Origin: Bacteroidota bacterium | Lineage (GTDB): Bacteria; Bacteroidota; Bacteroidia; Chitinophagales; Chitinophagaceae | Length of the DNA: 39,934 bases | Direction of reading: 5' to 3' | Assembly: GCA_023391015.1 (NCBI GenBank) | Contig: JAEWBT010000135.1 | Location: 1 to 39,934, forward strand | Shown here: one piece after another, positions 32,796 to 39,934 of the stretch | Layout of the letters: each line of letters begins with the position of its first letter | How positions within the stretch are numbered: the stretch's first letter is position 1 | Position numbers and translations under genes: made by a program | The notes under the pieces: model-generated | The model's input: the letters and a program-made list of their open reading frames with translations, nothing else | Databases searched by the model: none | What the model was told of the DNA's origin: nothing

Positions 32796-34046
32796 ATGCC
32801 TTACCTTTTTACTTCCGAATCGGTATCGGAAGGCCATCCCGACAAAGTCGCAGATCAGATTTCAGACGCACTCGTTGACAACTTCCTGGCCTGGGACCCC
32901 GAATCCAAAGTAGCCTGCGAAACCCTCGTTACTACCGGTCAGGTGGTGCTGGCCGGCGAGGTAAAGTCCAACACATACATCGATGTGCCCACCATTGCCC
33001 GCGACGTGATTGCCAAAATCGGCTACACCCACAGCGACTATATGTTTGAGGCCAAATCCTGCGGTGTGCTCTCGGCCATCCACGAGCAAAGCCCCGATAT
33101 CAATCAGGGTGTGGACAAAAAAAGCAAGGAAGAACAAGGCGCAGGCGACCAGGGAATGATGTTTGGCTATGCCACCGCCGAAACGGCCAACTACATGCCA
33201 CTCGCCCTCGACCTGAGCCACGCCCTGCTGCGCGAACTGGCCGGAATCCGCAAGGAAAAGGCGGAAATGACGTACCTGCGCCCCGATGCGAAAAGCCAGG
33301 TAACGCTGGAGTATGGTGATGACAACACCCCGTTGCGCATTGATACCATTGTGATCTCCACGCAGCACGATGATTTTGGCGACGAGGCCGAAATGCAGCG
33401 CCGCATCACCGAAGACGTGAAGGCCATCCTGATCCCGCGTGTGATGAAGGACTATCCGCAATATAAAGCGTTCTTTAACGACGATATTAAATACCACGTC
33501 AACCCGACCGGTAAGTTTGTGATTGGTGGTCCCCACGGCGATACGGGTCTTACGGGCCGCAAGATTATTGTGGATACCTACGGCGGCAAGGGTGCCCACG
33601 GCGGTGGCGCCTTTTCCGGAAAAGACCCCAGCAAGGTAGACCGCTCGGCGGCCTACGCCACGCGCCACATCGCTAAAAACATGGTGGCCGCCGGTCTTTG
33701 CACCGAAGTGCTTGTGCAGGTGAGCTATGCCATTGGCGTGGCCGAGCCGATGGGCTTGTATGTAAATACCTACGGCACTGCGAAGGTGAACCTGACCGAT
33801 GGCGAAATCGCCGAGAAAATCAGTCAGGTGTTTGATATGCGTCCTTACTTTATTGAGCAGCGTCTGAAGCTCCGCCAACCCATGTACTCTGAGTGCGCCG
33901 CCTACGGCCACATGGGCCGCACGCCCCGCACCGTCAAGAAAATTTTCAAAAGCGCCAGCGGTGAGCAAAAAGAACTGGAAGTAGAACTCTTTACGTGGGA
34001 AAAAACTGATTTTGTGGATAAAGTAAAAGAAGCTTTCGGTCTGTAG
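32796..34046 (+). CDS. metK: S-adenosylmethionine synthetase
   Basis: 416 residues. It makes S-adenosylmethionine from methionine and ATP. The N-terminus MPYLFTSESVSEGHPDKVADQISDALVD, the loop motif EEQGAGDQGMMFGYA and the phosphate-binding GGGAFSGKDPSKVDRSAAYATRHIAKN are all intact, as are the Mg- and K-binding regions (CETLVTTGQVVLAGEV). The product is needed by the two radical SAM enzymes in the window and by methyltransferases. TTTCCGGAAA at 33613-33622 encodes the FSGK of the conserved AFSGKDPSK motif. It converges on a lipoprotein gene 94 bp away. Confidence 0.98.
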   Translation: MPYLFTSESVSEGHPDKVADQISDALVDNFLAWDPESKVACETLVTTGQVVLAGEVKSNTYIDVPTIARDVIAKIGYTHSDYMFEAKSCGVLSAIHEQSPDINQGVDKKSKEEQGAGDQGMMFGYATAETANYMPLALDLSHALLRELAGIRKEKAEMTYLRPDAKSQVTLEYGDDNTPLRIDTIVISTQHDDFGDEAEMQRRITEDVKAILIPRVMKDYPQYKAFFNDDIKYHVNPTGKFVIGGPHGDTGLTGRKIIVDTYGGKGAHGGGAFSGKDPSKVDRSAAYATRHIAKNMVAAGLCTEVLVQVSYAIGVAEPMGLYVNTYGTAKVNLTDGEIAEKISQVFDMRPYFIEQRLKLRQPMYSECAAYGHMGRTPRTVKKIFKSASGEQKELEVELFTWEKTDFVDKVKEAFGL

Positions 34047-34140
34047 AACACTGTAGATTTTTGTTTTCTAACCCTTCTTCGGTGCTTGGCACTCACCAAT
34101 TTTTCCGGAATTTCTCAAACGATTTTCCGGAAATAAAAGG

Positions 34141-34956
34141 CTACGGAAGCTGGATCGTACGGGTGCGGCCATTCCAGCTCAGGGTAGCCGTGCTGTCGCA
34201 GCTGCCGGTACCAAAATCGAGGGTGCGCACTGCGCCGCCGGATGCAGTAATCTCCATTACACCACTCTGAATCCAATCGCAGCTGCGGGAGCGGTGAAGT
34301 GGGGTGGTGATGGCCATATTGAAAGTCTTGCCGTTCGCCCGCGTAAGGGTTCCGCTGCCGGTGATATCATATTCGTCGTCAGCGCGGGCAGCTGTGGCCT
34401 CACCGGCAGTCCAGGTGCGCTTGCGGGCGCTGATCCAAGTGCGCGTACCGTTTCCGTTTGCCAAGATCATAGAGCCGTTTACCGAAACGCTGAAGTACGT
34501 CTGACCCGCTGCGTTGCGGCCCATGTTGGTAACACTTTTGGTGCCGAGCAACTGGTTGTCATTGACGAAATACTGATTAAAAGAAATCTGGCGCTGATAG
34601 CCGCTATCGGCGTAGTGGCCGGTGTACTGCATAATGATTTGGCCCCGTCGGTATTTTCCATCCTTGCAAAGGCAGTTGGTGCTGCCAAAATCAACCGTTA
34701 CGACATGGGGGATGCTAATGGTGTCGTGCGTTACCGTGGCACATTGACTGGTCGTTTTCAGCAGGCTGTTAGTCGGCTGGGCGGCGTTGTCGGCCAGGTC
34801 TTCGGCATTGTCCGAAAGCCGTTGAAAGCGGGCGTAATCGGTAGCATAACCAGTGTCTTCTGCTGCGTCGTTGTCATTGGTTTTTCGGCAACCGATGGAG
34901 AGCAGGGAGCAGGCCAAAGTGGCTGCTAAAAGAGAGGTGAAGGTAAAGGAGCGCAT
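34141..34956 (-). CDS. Lipoprotein of unknown function
   Basis: 271 residues. The N-terminus MRSFTFTSLLAATLACSLLSIGC is a lipoprotein signal with lipobox SIGC (lipidated Cys at 23), followed by an acidic linker (RKTNDNDAAEDTGYATDY). The mature part contains VVTVDFGSTNCLCKDGKYRRGQIIMQYTGHYADSG, then beta-strand-rich repeats, and ends VRTLDFGTGSCDSTATLSWNGRTRTIQLP. The two regions (VDFGSTNC.C.DGK.RRG and LDFGTGSCDSTATLSWNGR) resemble each other, so the protein may be an internal duplication of a beta-sandwich with a DFG(S/T)xxC motif. Similar lipoproteins occur in Bacteroidota without known function. Confidence 0.8.
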   Translation of the reverse strand: MRSFTFTSLLAATLACSLLSIGCRKTNDNDAAEDTGYATDYARFQRLSDNAEDLADNAAQPTNSLLKTTSQCATVTHDTISIPHVVTVDFGSTNCLCKDGKYRRGQIIMQYTGHYADSGYQRQISFNQYFVNDNQLLGTKSVTNMGRNAAGQTYFSVSVNGSMILANGNGTRTWISARKRTWTAGEATAARADDEYDITGSGTLTRANGKTFNMAITTPLHRSRSCDWIQSGVMEITASGGAVRTLDFGTGSCDSTATLSWNGRTRTIQLP

Positions 34957-35157
34957 GTCTTTAAAAATGAGTTTAGTTTCGCTATGACTAAGCGCGTTTA
35001 CACCGGTTTAAGACTTTGAAAGATTTTTTTTAAGAAGGTTTTGATATTGTGTTACAAGAGTCATTTCTCTCTTCTTTTAAGAAACCCTAAACCAAAATGC
35101 ACTGTATATATCTTAAATTCGCAGACCTTAAACAGTCTCCCCCTTTAAAACATTCGT
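34957..35157. other. Divergent intergenic region, lipoprotein / metallopeptidase
   Basis: 200 bp, AT-rich, between two divergently transcribed exported-protein genes. TAAATTCG at 35114-35121 could be a -7 box for the metallopeptidase. No matching -33 element and no repeat were seen. Confidence 0.35.
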
Positions 35158-37986
35158 TTGAAAAAGACTTTCCTTTTACCGGCAGCCTTTTTATTTGCCA
35201 TTGGCGCAACTGCCCAAACCCGCACTGCGCCGACCAAAACAACCGGTCGCATCGCCTTCGAAAAAGCCCTTCCCAACTGGCTGGTGGATGCCAATCATAC
35301 CCTTGATATTTCCGGAATGGACGCTTACGGAAAGCCGATGACCTTGCCCGGTGCCGATCCGCTGGCGCGCGCGCAGACTTTCATCAGCAGCCGCCTGCGT
35401 GAAGCGGGTATTGATCCTGCCGAATGGGCCGTGGTGAGCAACGTAACAACCGGAAAATTCACTTATATCAACTTTGGCCGCAGCATTGAAGGCCGCGAAG
35501 CATTGTTTTCACACCTGCGGTTTCAGTTTGCCAAGGATGGCACACTCGTGCGCCTTCAGGTAGCCGTTCCCGAAAGTCCGGCTGCCGGTGCTGTGCCGCA
35601 ACTGACAATTGAGGCCGTTAAAGCTGCCGCTGCTGCCCGCCCATATGCCGGTGAGGTGATCCAAAATGTGGTGATAAGCCCTGACTGGGTGTGGATGCCG
35701 GAAATCTCTGATAAAGGAATTTCCCAACTCCAGCCTGCCTATCCCTTCACTGCCGACGGGCGAAGCGAAGACGGCCAGACGCCGGCCAATTTTGAAGGCT
35801 ACATCAGCGCGGTTTCCGGAAAATTGCTCTTGCGCCACAACCGTACCCGCAACGACCTGAATCTCACCATCAAAGGCAAAACAAGAGCGCTTCTGCCAAC
35901 CGACCCAATTGATACGCTTGTCTTTCCTGATTTGGCAATCCCAACCGGCTCCGCCACGCTCTACACCGATGACAATGGCTTTGTTGCCGGAACGGGCATC
36001 AGCACACCGCAAACCCTGACCTTGCCTTTGCAGGGACGGTGGTCGAAGGTGAACGTTGGCGGAGGCGCAACGCCATCAATGACCGTAACCGTGGCCAACA
36101 GCGGCAGCACGGTCATCCGCACCGACAGCCAGGTGTATCAAAACGCTTATTACCACGTTACCCGCATCCACAATTTCGTAAAGTCGCAGCTGCCTTCTTT
36201 TACCGGAATGGATTTTCAGTTGCCCACCAATGTGGATCTGACGAGTGGTACCTGCAACGCTTATTATAACGGTAATTCCATCAACTTTTTTGCTGCCGGT
36301 GGCGGTTGCCAATCTATGGCCCGTTATGCCGATATTATCTATCACGAATACGGCCACGGCATCAATGAAAAATTCTATCGCCAGTATGGCGCAGGCCGGA
36401 TGTATAACGGTGCGCTCAACGAAGGCTATGCCGACGTGTGGGCGATGCTGCTGACCAAACACCCCGTTATCGGCGAAGGCTCGGTGGCCGGTGGCGTCAT
36501 CCGGCGCTACGACAACGTAACCAAAAAAATCCCGGTTGATATCCGGGGCGAAGTGCACGCCGACGGCGAGATGATTGCCGGCTCCTGGTGGGATGTAGCC
36601 CGTTACCTGGGCGATGCCGATAGCATGCGGCCCATTTTTGTGGAATCTTTCTACAGCCTGGCCGACGGATTTGCCGGAAATGAGCCGGCCATTTACCGGA
36701 AAGTGCTCGTCTCTGCCTTGCTGGCCGACGATGATGACAACAACCTTTCCAACGGAACGCCCCACTTCAACGACATCATCACGGCCTTTGCCAATCATGG
36801 CATCTACTTAGGCGCGTATGCTACCGTTGATCATAGTGAAATTGCCCACCAGCCTGCCAATACGGCCATCTCTTTTGCCGGAACCATCACCCAGGCCCAG
36901 CCTGCCGTCTTTGGCGGCGCAACCCTGTTCTATAAAGTGCGCCAAGCGGGTGCACCGGTCTGGGACAGCGCTCAGATAGCCCTTACCGGCAATGCCTTCA
37001 ACGTGCAGATTCCGGCACAGACAGCCGGTTCGATTCTGGATTACTACATCCGTGTAGAAAATGCCTTATCGCCGATGGATGTTACCTATTATCCCGAAGG
37101 CTTCCGGCCTGAGCTTTCCAGCGCCGAGGCCACCTTGCCATATCAATTTGGCGTGGGCCTTCAGGCGGTGATGACACAGAATTTTGAAACCGACACAGCC
37201 GGCTGGCAGGTTACACTGCCGCTCGATAATGCCATTGCAGGCGAATGGACCTGGGGCAAACCTATTGCCAGCTACCAAACCGGATTTGGGTTCCCGGCGC
37301 TTTTGATTCAGCCCGGTAACAACCATACGCCGGGTGGCGATAAATGTCTTTTTACGGCTAATTTTTCCAGCGTTACCGAAGGCACTACAACGGTTATTTC
37401 TCCTGCGTTTTCGCTGGTGGGCCTCACCAAGCCTGTTTTGGAATACTACCGCTGGTTTAGCAATGACCGCGGCCTGAACGCCAAGACGGATTACTGGCGC
37501 GTGCAGATTCAGCGCCCCGGCGGCATTCCCAATTATGTAGATTATACCCGTCAATCGGATCACAAATGGCGTCGGCGCTTGCTAAACGTGCGCGATTATA
37601 TCAACGCATCCTTTAACGAAGCGTCTCTCAAATTCACGCTCAGCGATCAGGCTGCCACCAGCAATCCGCTGGAAGGCGCTATTGATGATGTGGTGCTTTA
37701 TGACCTGGAAAACCCAGCAGCGGTAGAGGATGTGGCGAATCTGAAAGCCATCCGGGTCTATCCCAACCCGGCCAGCAATTTGCTTTCGGTGGAGGTAGAA
37801 AAGAGCAATGCTGATACCCGCATTGGGCTGTATGATTTGCAGGGCCGACTGCTTCAGGAAGGTACTATTTCCGGAAACAAAGGCCGTTTTGACTTCAATA
37901 CGTCCCAACTGGCTACCGGCAGCTATTTCCTGCGCATCCAATCGGGCAGCACCCAGCAAATCCGGAAAGTTCAGGTGTTGCATTAA
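35158..37986 (+). CDS. M36-like (gluzincin) metallopeptidase with T9SS tail
   Basis: 942 residues, starting at TTG. The signal peptide (M)KKTFLLPAAFLFAIGATAQ begins at that codon and there is no nearby ATG. Residues about 30-230 look like a fungalysin-type FTP propeptide (YINFGRSIEGREALFSHLRFQFAKDGTLVRLQ). The zinc site is H396, E397 and H400 (IIYHEYGHGINEKFY), with the third ligand E422 in NEGYADVWAML. A beta-sandwich region (about 680-845, ending LEGAIDDVVLYD) resembles a MAM-type module. The last 80 residues (IRVYPNPASNLLSVEVEKSN ... KVQVLH) are a T9SS type A sorting domain. It should be a secreted or surface-anchored protease. A strong terminator follows. Confidence 0.9.
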   Translation: MKKTFLLPAAFLFAIGATAQTRTAPTKTTGRIAFEKALPNWLVDANHTLDISGMDAYGKPMTLPGADPLARAQTFISSRLREAGIDPAEWAVVSNVTTGKFTYINFGRSIEGREALFSHLRFQFAKDGTLVRLQVAVPESPAAGAVPQLTIEAVKAAAAARPYAGEVIQNVVISPDWVWMPEISDKGISQLQPAYPFTADGRSEDGQTPANFEGYISAVSGKLLLRHNRTRNDLNLTIKGKTRALLPTDPIDTLVFPDLAIPTGSATLYTDDNGFVAGTGISTPQTLTLPLQGRWSKVNVGGGATPSMTVTVANSGSTVIRTDSQVYQNAYYHVTRIHNFVKSQLPSFTGMDFQLPTNVDLTSGTCNAYYNGNSINFFAAGGGCQSMARYADIIYHEYGHGINEKFYRQYGAGRMYNGALNEGYADVWAMLLTKHPVIGEGSVAGGVIRRYDNVTKKIPVDIRGEVHADGEMIAGSWWDVARYLGDADSMRPIFVESFYSLADGFAGNEPAIYRKVLVSALLADDDDNNLSNGTPHFNDIITAFANHGIYLGAYATVDHSEIAHQPANTAISFAGTITQAQPAVFGGATLFYKVRQAGAPVWDSAQIALTGNAFNVQIPAQTAGSILDYYIRVENALSPMDVTYYPEGFRPELSSAEATLPYQFGVGLQAVMTQNFETDTAGWQVTLPLDNAIAGEWTWGKPIASYQTGFGFPALLIQPGNNHTPGGDKCLFTANFSSVTEGTTTVISPAFSLVGLTKPVLEYYRWFSNDRGLNAKTDYWRVQIQRPGGIPNYVDYTRQSDHKWRRRLLNVRDYINASFNEASLKFTLSDQAATSNPLEGAIDDVVLYDLENPAAVEDVANLKAIRVYPNPASNLLSVEVEKSNADTRIGLYDLQGRLLQEGTISGNKGRFDFNTSQLATGSYFLRIQSGSTQQIRKVQVLH

Positions 37987-38017
37987 TAAGCATTCCGGAA
38001 TTTTCTTTTCTACACTA

Positions 38018-38058
38018 AAAAAGTCCTTTTCAGCGCCTGTTGCTGAAAAGGACTTTTT
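38018..38058 (+). terminator. Terminator of the metallopeptidase gene
   Basis: A perfect 17-bp stem, left arm AAAAAGTCCTTTTCAGC, loop GCCTGTT, ending in TTTTT, 31 nt after the stop. Confidence 0.93.
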
Positions 38059-38204
38059 ATTTCGGCATAAAAGCAGTCCTGCGGAGTCGCCACCCGGATG
38101 CAACAAAAGACCTGCTGTTGGGGAGATATAACCAGAGCTATCCAACACACAAACGAGTTTTGTCCAGCATGCCGCGATACGGGTTCAATAACACGTTGCC
38201 TGTT

Positions 38205-38373
38205 CGTAAAAAGGCCATACGCGCTCTAAAAAACACGCATCCATACCCCAAAAATACCCATCATATATGGTTTCGGAACCATACAAAGTGAAAAAGTAGC
38301 TATCACATGCGATAAAGTACTTATCACTTACGAAAAAGTGACTATCATATACGATAAGGTCAAAATGCCAAGT
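38205..38373. repeat. Degenerate tandem array, 21-bp units, AT-rich
   Basis: Eight units of 21 bp start at 38205, 38226, 38247, 38268, 38289, 38310, 38331 and 38352. The clearest are 38289-38352, of the form YGAWAAAGTNNYTATCAYWT. The first ones and the last are strongly decayed. It lies between two convergent genes, 18 bp from the mqnE stop. The remaining gap (38059-38204) shows nothing else of note. Confidence 0.8.
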
Positions 38374-38390
38374 GGTTTTTGGGATGCTTC

Positions 38391-39524
38391 TTACGCTTCT
38401 ACAAACGTCTCTATCTCGTTATACACCGTATCGCGCTCCACGGGCGTTTTGCCGGCGGCAAAAATCAACTCGCACAGTTGCTCGGTGGTCATGCTCGGCG
38501 TTTGCTCTTCGGAGCCGGCCATGCTGTAAATCTTGGTAGTATCATCAATCGTTCCGTCTAGGTCGTTCACGCCAAAATCCAGCGTGAGTTGGGCCGTTTG
38601 CCGACCCAGCATCGGCCAGTAGGCTTTTAAATTCCGGAAATTATCCAGATAAATCCGGGAGATAGCATACAGCCGCAAGTCTTCTACCGTCGAAGACTCG
38701 GCAATATGGCTCATATCATTGTCGCCGTTCCGGAATTTTAAAGGAATAAAGCAGTTGAATCCACCGGTTTCATCCTGCAACGCGCGCAGCTTGCTCATGT
38801 GGTCAATGCGGTGGGCGTAGGTTTCCACATGGCCGTAGAGCATCGTGGCGTTGGTGTGCATCCCCAGGCGGTGGGCCGTGCCGTGAATATCCAGCCAGCC
38901 TTCGCCGTCCACTTTATCGGGGCAAATTTCGGCGCGCACGTCAGGGTGAAAAATCTCCGCTCCGCCGCCCGGCAACGACTGCAAACCGGCATCACGCAAG
39001 GCTTTCAACCCTTCTTCGCGCGTGAGGTGCGCCTTGCGGAACATATAATCCAGCTCCACAGCGGTAAAGCCTTTCAGATGCAGTTCCGGGCGGTGCGCGT
39101 GAATCTTCCGGAGCAATTCACAGAAAAATTCCAGATTCATCTTGGGGTGTACGCCGCCCACAATGTGGACTTCCGTTACCGGTTTGTCGTCGAAGCTGCG
39201 CACGATGTCCATCATCTGCTCCAAGCTTAGCTCCCAGCCCGCGTCGCGGTGTTTGTATTTGCGGGAATACGAGCAGAAATGACAGGTGAAAATGCAGACA
39301 TTGGTAGGCTCGATGTGGAAATTCTTGTTGAAATACACCTTGTTGCCGTGTAGCTTCCGGCGGATAAAATCGGCCAGCGCGCCTACAAATCCCAGTTCTC
39401 CTTTCTCAAAAAGCAAGAGCCCTTCCGCGTCGCTGATGCGCTCGCCCGCTGCCACCTTTGCTACGATGGGTTGCAGGTCTTTGGGAGCAGTTTCGAGGAG
39501 CGTTTGCAGGGGAGAAGGGATCAT
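38391..39524 (-). CDS. mqnE: Aminofutalosine synthase
   Basis: 377 residues from the ATG at 39524 (MIPSPLQTLLETAPKDLQPI). The frame is open 30 bp further, but those residues are not family-like. The radical SAM cysteines C77, C81 and C84 form Cx3Cx2C in EPTNVCIFTCHFCSYSRK. Diagnostic MqnE segments are VHIVGGVHPKMNLEFF, KGFTAVELDYMFRKA, LQSLPGGGAEIF, RAEICPDK, HRLGMHTNATMLYGHVET and DETGGFNCFIPLKFRN. The enzyme adds an adenosyl radical to the MqnA product in the futalosine route to menaquinone. It begins 16 bp after the stop of the T9SS protease gene and may be read from the same transcript, although the functions are unrelated. Confidence 0.95.
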   Translation of the reverse strand: MIPSPLQTLLETAPKDLQPIVAKVAAGERISDAEGLLLFEKGELGFVGALADFIRRKLHGNKVYFNKNFHIEPTNVCIFTCHFCSYSRKYKHRDAGWELSLEQMMDIVRSFDDKPVTEVHIVGGVHPKMNLEFFCELLRKIHAHRPELHLKGFTAVELDYMFRKAHLTREEGLKALRDAGLQSLPGGGAEIFHPDVRAEICPDKVDGEGWLDIHGTAHRLGMHTNATMLYGHVETYAHRIDHMSKLRALQDETGGFNCFIPLKFRNGDNDMSHIAESSTVEDLRLYAISRIYLDNFRNLKAYWPMLGRQTAQLTLDFGVNDLDGTIDDTTKIYSMAGSEEQTPSMTTEQLCELIFAAGKTPVERDTVYNEIETFVEA

Positions 39525-39540
39525 GATAAAAGTCTTTTGG

Positions 39541-39934
39541 TTATTGAAGAACAATCTTCTGGGTAAAGGTTTCGCCCCCCAGCGTTCCGCTCAGGAAATA
39601 AATACCTTTTGAAAGCGCGGGCAGGGCAATGGGTTGGGTTTCCTGCGCGGGAATGGCGGTGGGAGATTGATACACCGCGCGCCCGGTCATATCCACTACA
39701 GTCAGGCCGGAAAGAGGCTGGCTGCTGTTATTCAAAACCCGGAAATTTCCGGAATTGGGGTTGGGGATAACCGACACCAGCCGGCCTTCGGGGGCAGCAG
39801 GGGTGGAAACGCCCTGCGGCACCTGCTGCGTCAGCGAGTAGGATTCGCGGCCCGGAGAGGTATAATACTGCATCCGTGCAGCCTGTCCTTTGGTGAACAG
39901 CATCATAGCTGCATCATCCACATAATCCATGTAG
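39541..39934 (-). CDS. M43-like secreted metalloprotease, C-terminal part (5' end outside window)
   Basis: The frame runs off the right edge. The first visible residues, YMDYVDDAAMMLFTKGQAARMQ, match the Met-turn region downstream of the zinc site in M43 (pappalysin/cytophagalysin) peptidases, where NYMDYxxDxCMxxFTxGQxxRM is usual. Here the Cys is replaced by Ala. After a short linker the last 80 residues (VSVIPNPNSGNFRVLNNSSQPLSGLTVVDMTG ... GETFTQKIVLQ) are a T9SS type A sorting domain. The zinc-binding HExxHxxGxxH itself is outside the window, so activity cannot be judged. Confidence 0.8.
   Translation of the reverse strand, partial: YMDYVDDAAMMLFTKGQAARMQYYTSPGRESYSLTQQVPQGVSTPAAPEGRLVSVIPNPNSGNFRVLNNSSQPLSGLTVVDMTGRAVYQSPTAIPAQETQPIALPALSKGIYFLSGTLGGETFTQKIVLQ

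Larger units (their letters stand above)
2644..37877. repeat. Dispersed 10-bp palindrome TTTCCGGAAA, 29 exact copies
   Basis: Exact copies start at 2644, 3306, 3644, 5122, 5812, 8623, 9135, 9663, 10236, 10338, 10964, 12068, 12807, 13528, 14234, 14556, 17415, 17626, 20637, 22264, 22372, 24649, 26816, 29284, 30693, 33613, 34124, 35813 and 37868. Nineteen lie inside genes, read as SGK/SGN (13), FRK (3) or FPE (3), and ten lie between genes. About 24 further sites keep the inner 8-mer TTCCGGAA. Chance expectation for a given 10-mer in this length is about 0.04. The copies have no shared position relative to genes. Confidence 0.92.

Noticed and set aside
32862..33968. 368-codon frame antisense to metK
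   Set aside because: It is a shadow of a strongly conserved gene, caused by codon bias. No plausible start signals or family.
2644..37877. TTTCCGGAAA as a terminator or simple regulator operator
   Set aside because: The palindrome has no loop for an RNA hairpin and most copies lie inside genes at no fixed distance from starts, so a classic terminator or operator role does not fit the whole set.
1..39934. tRNA, rRNA, prophage, insertion-sequence transposase or defence genes
   Set aside because: None was recognised on either strand. The gene content is chromosomal housekeeping and envelope functions.

Overview
The window reads as an ordinary chromosomal segment of a Bacteroidota bacterium, most likely from the Chitinophagia. 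Supporting signs are type IX secretion (T9SS) sorting tails on three proteins, a GLPGLI protein beside an outer-membrane beta-barrel receptor, Bacteroidota families such as DUF6048 and DUF5362, and -7 promoter boxes of the TAnnTTTG type. The genus is a guess. About 88 % of the bases are coding. No tRNA, rRNA, CRISPR array, prophage, transposase or defence system was seen.

Layout. 1-1292: tail of a DUF6048 protein, then about 900 non-coding bases packed with hairpins and 21-bp tandem repeats. 1.3-8.6 kb: a B12-type radical SAM protein, two DUF2382 stress proteins, a pirin, a T9SS cargo protein and a DUF445 membrane protein. 8.7-14.1 kb: surface-sugar genes (Gfo/Idh/MocA oxidoreductase, two GT4 glycosyltransferases, rfbA, rfbB). 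14.2-17.3 kb: efp-accB-[four-helix-bundle gene]-accC, which supplies EF-P and the first step of fatty-acid synthesis. 17.5-21.3 kb: outer-membrane receptor and GLPGLI protein. 21.3-24.4 kb: DUF389 protein, FKBP isomerase and NrnA-like DHH phosphoesterase. 24.8-29.2 kb: kdsA (Kdo for LPS), an S9 peptidase, EcsC-like and DUF5362 proteins. 29.3-34.0 kb: saccharopine-dehydrogenase-like enzyme, two exported proteins of unknown function and metK. 34.1-39.9 kb: a lipoprotein, a large M36-like metallopeptidase with a T9SS tail, mqnE (menaquinone by the futalosine route) and the tail of an M43-like protease.

The most unusual content is not in the genes. (1) The 10-bp palindrome TTTCCGGAAA occurs about 29 times, against about 0.04 expected by chance. 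It appears in three codon phases and is roughly four times denser between genes, which resembles the cyanobacterial HIP1 palindrome. (2) At least five separate intergenic regions hold degenerate tandem arrays with the same 21-22 bp period but unrelated sequences. (3) A four-helix-bundle gene splits accB from accC inside a 24-bp inverted repeat, like the intervening sequences of 23S rRNA genes, and a gene-less copy of the same ends lies just upstream of accB. (4) EF-P carries Arg, not Lys, at the tip of its modification loop. (5) Several start codons sit 4 nt after a -7 box, suggesting leaderless mRNAs.

All counts and alignments were made by eye and should be recomputed.
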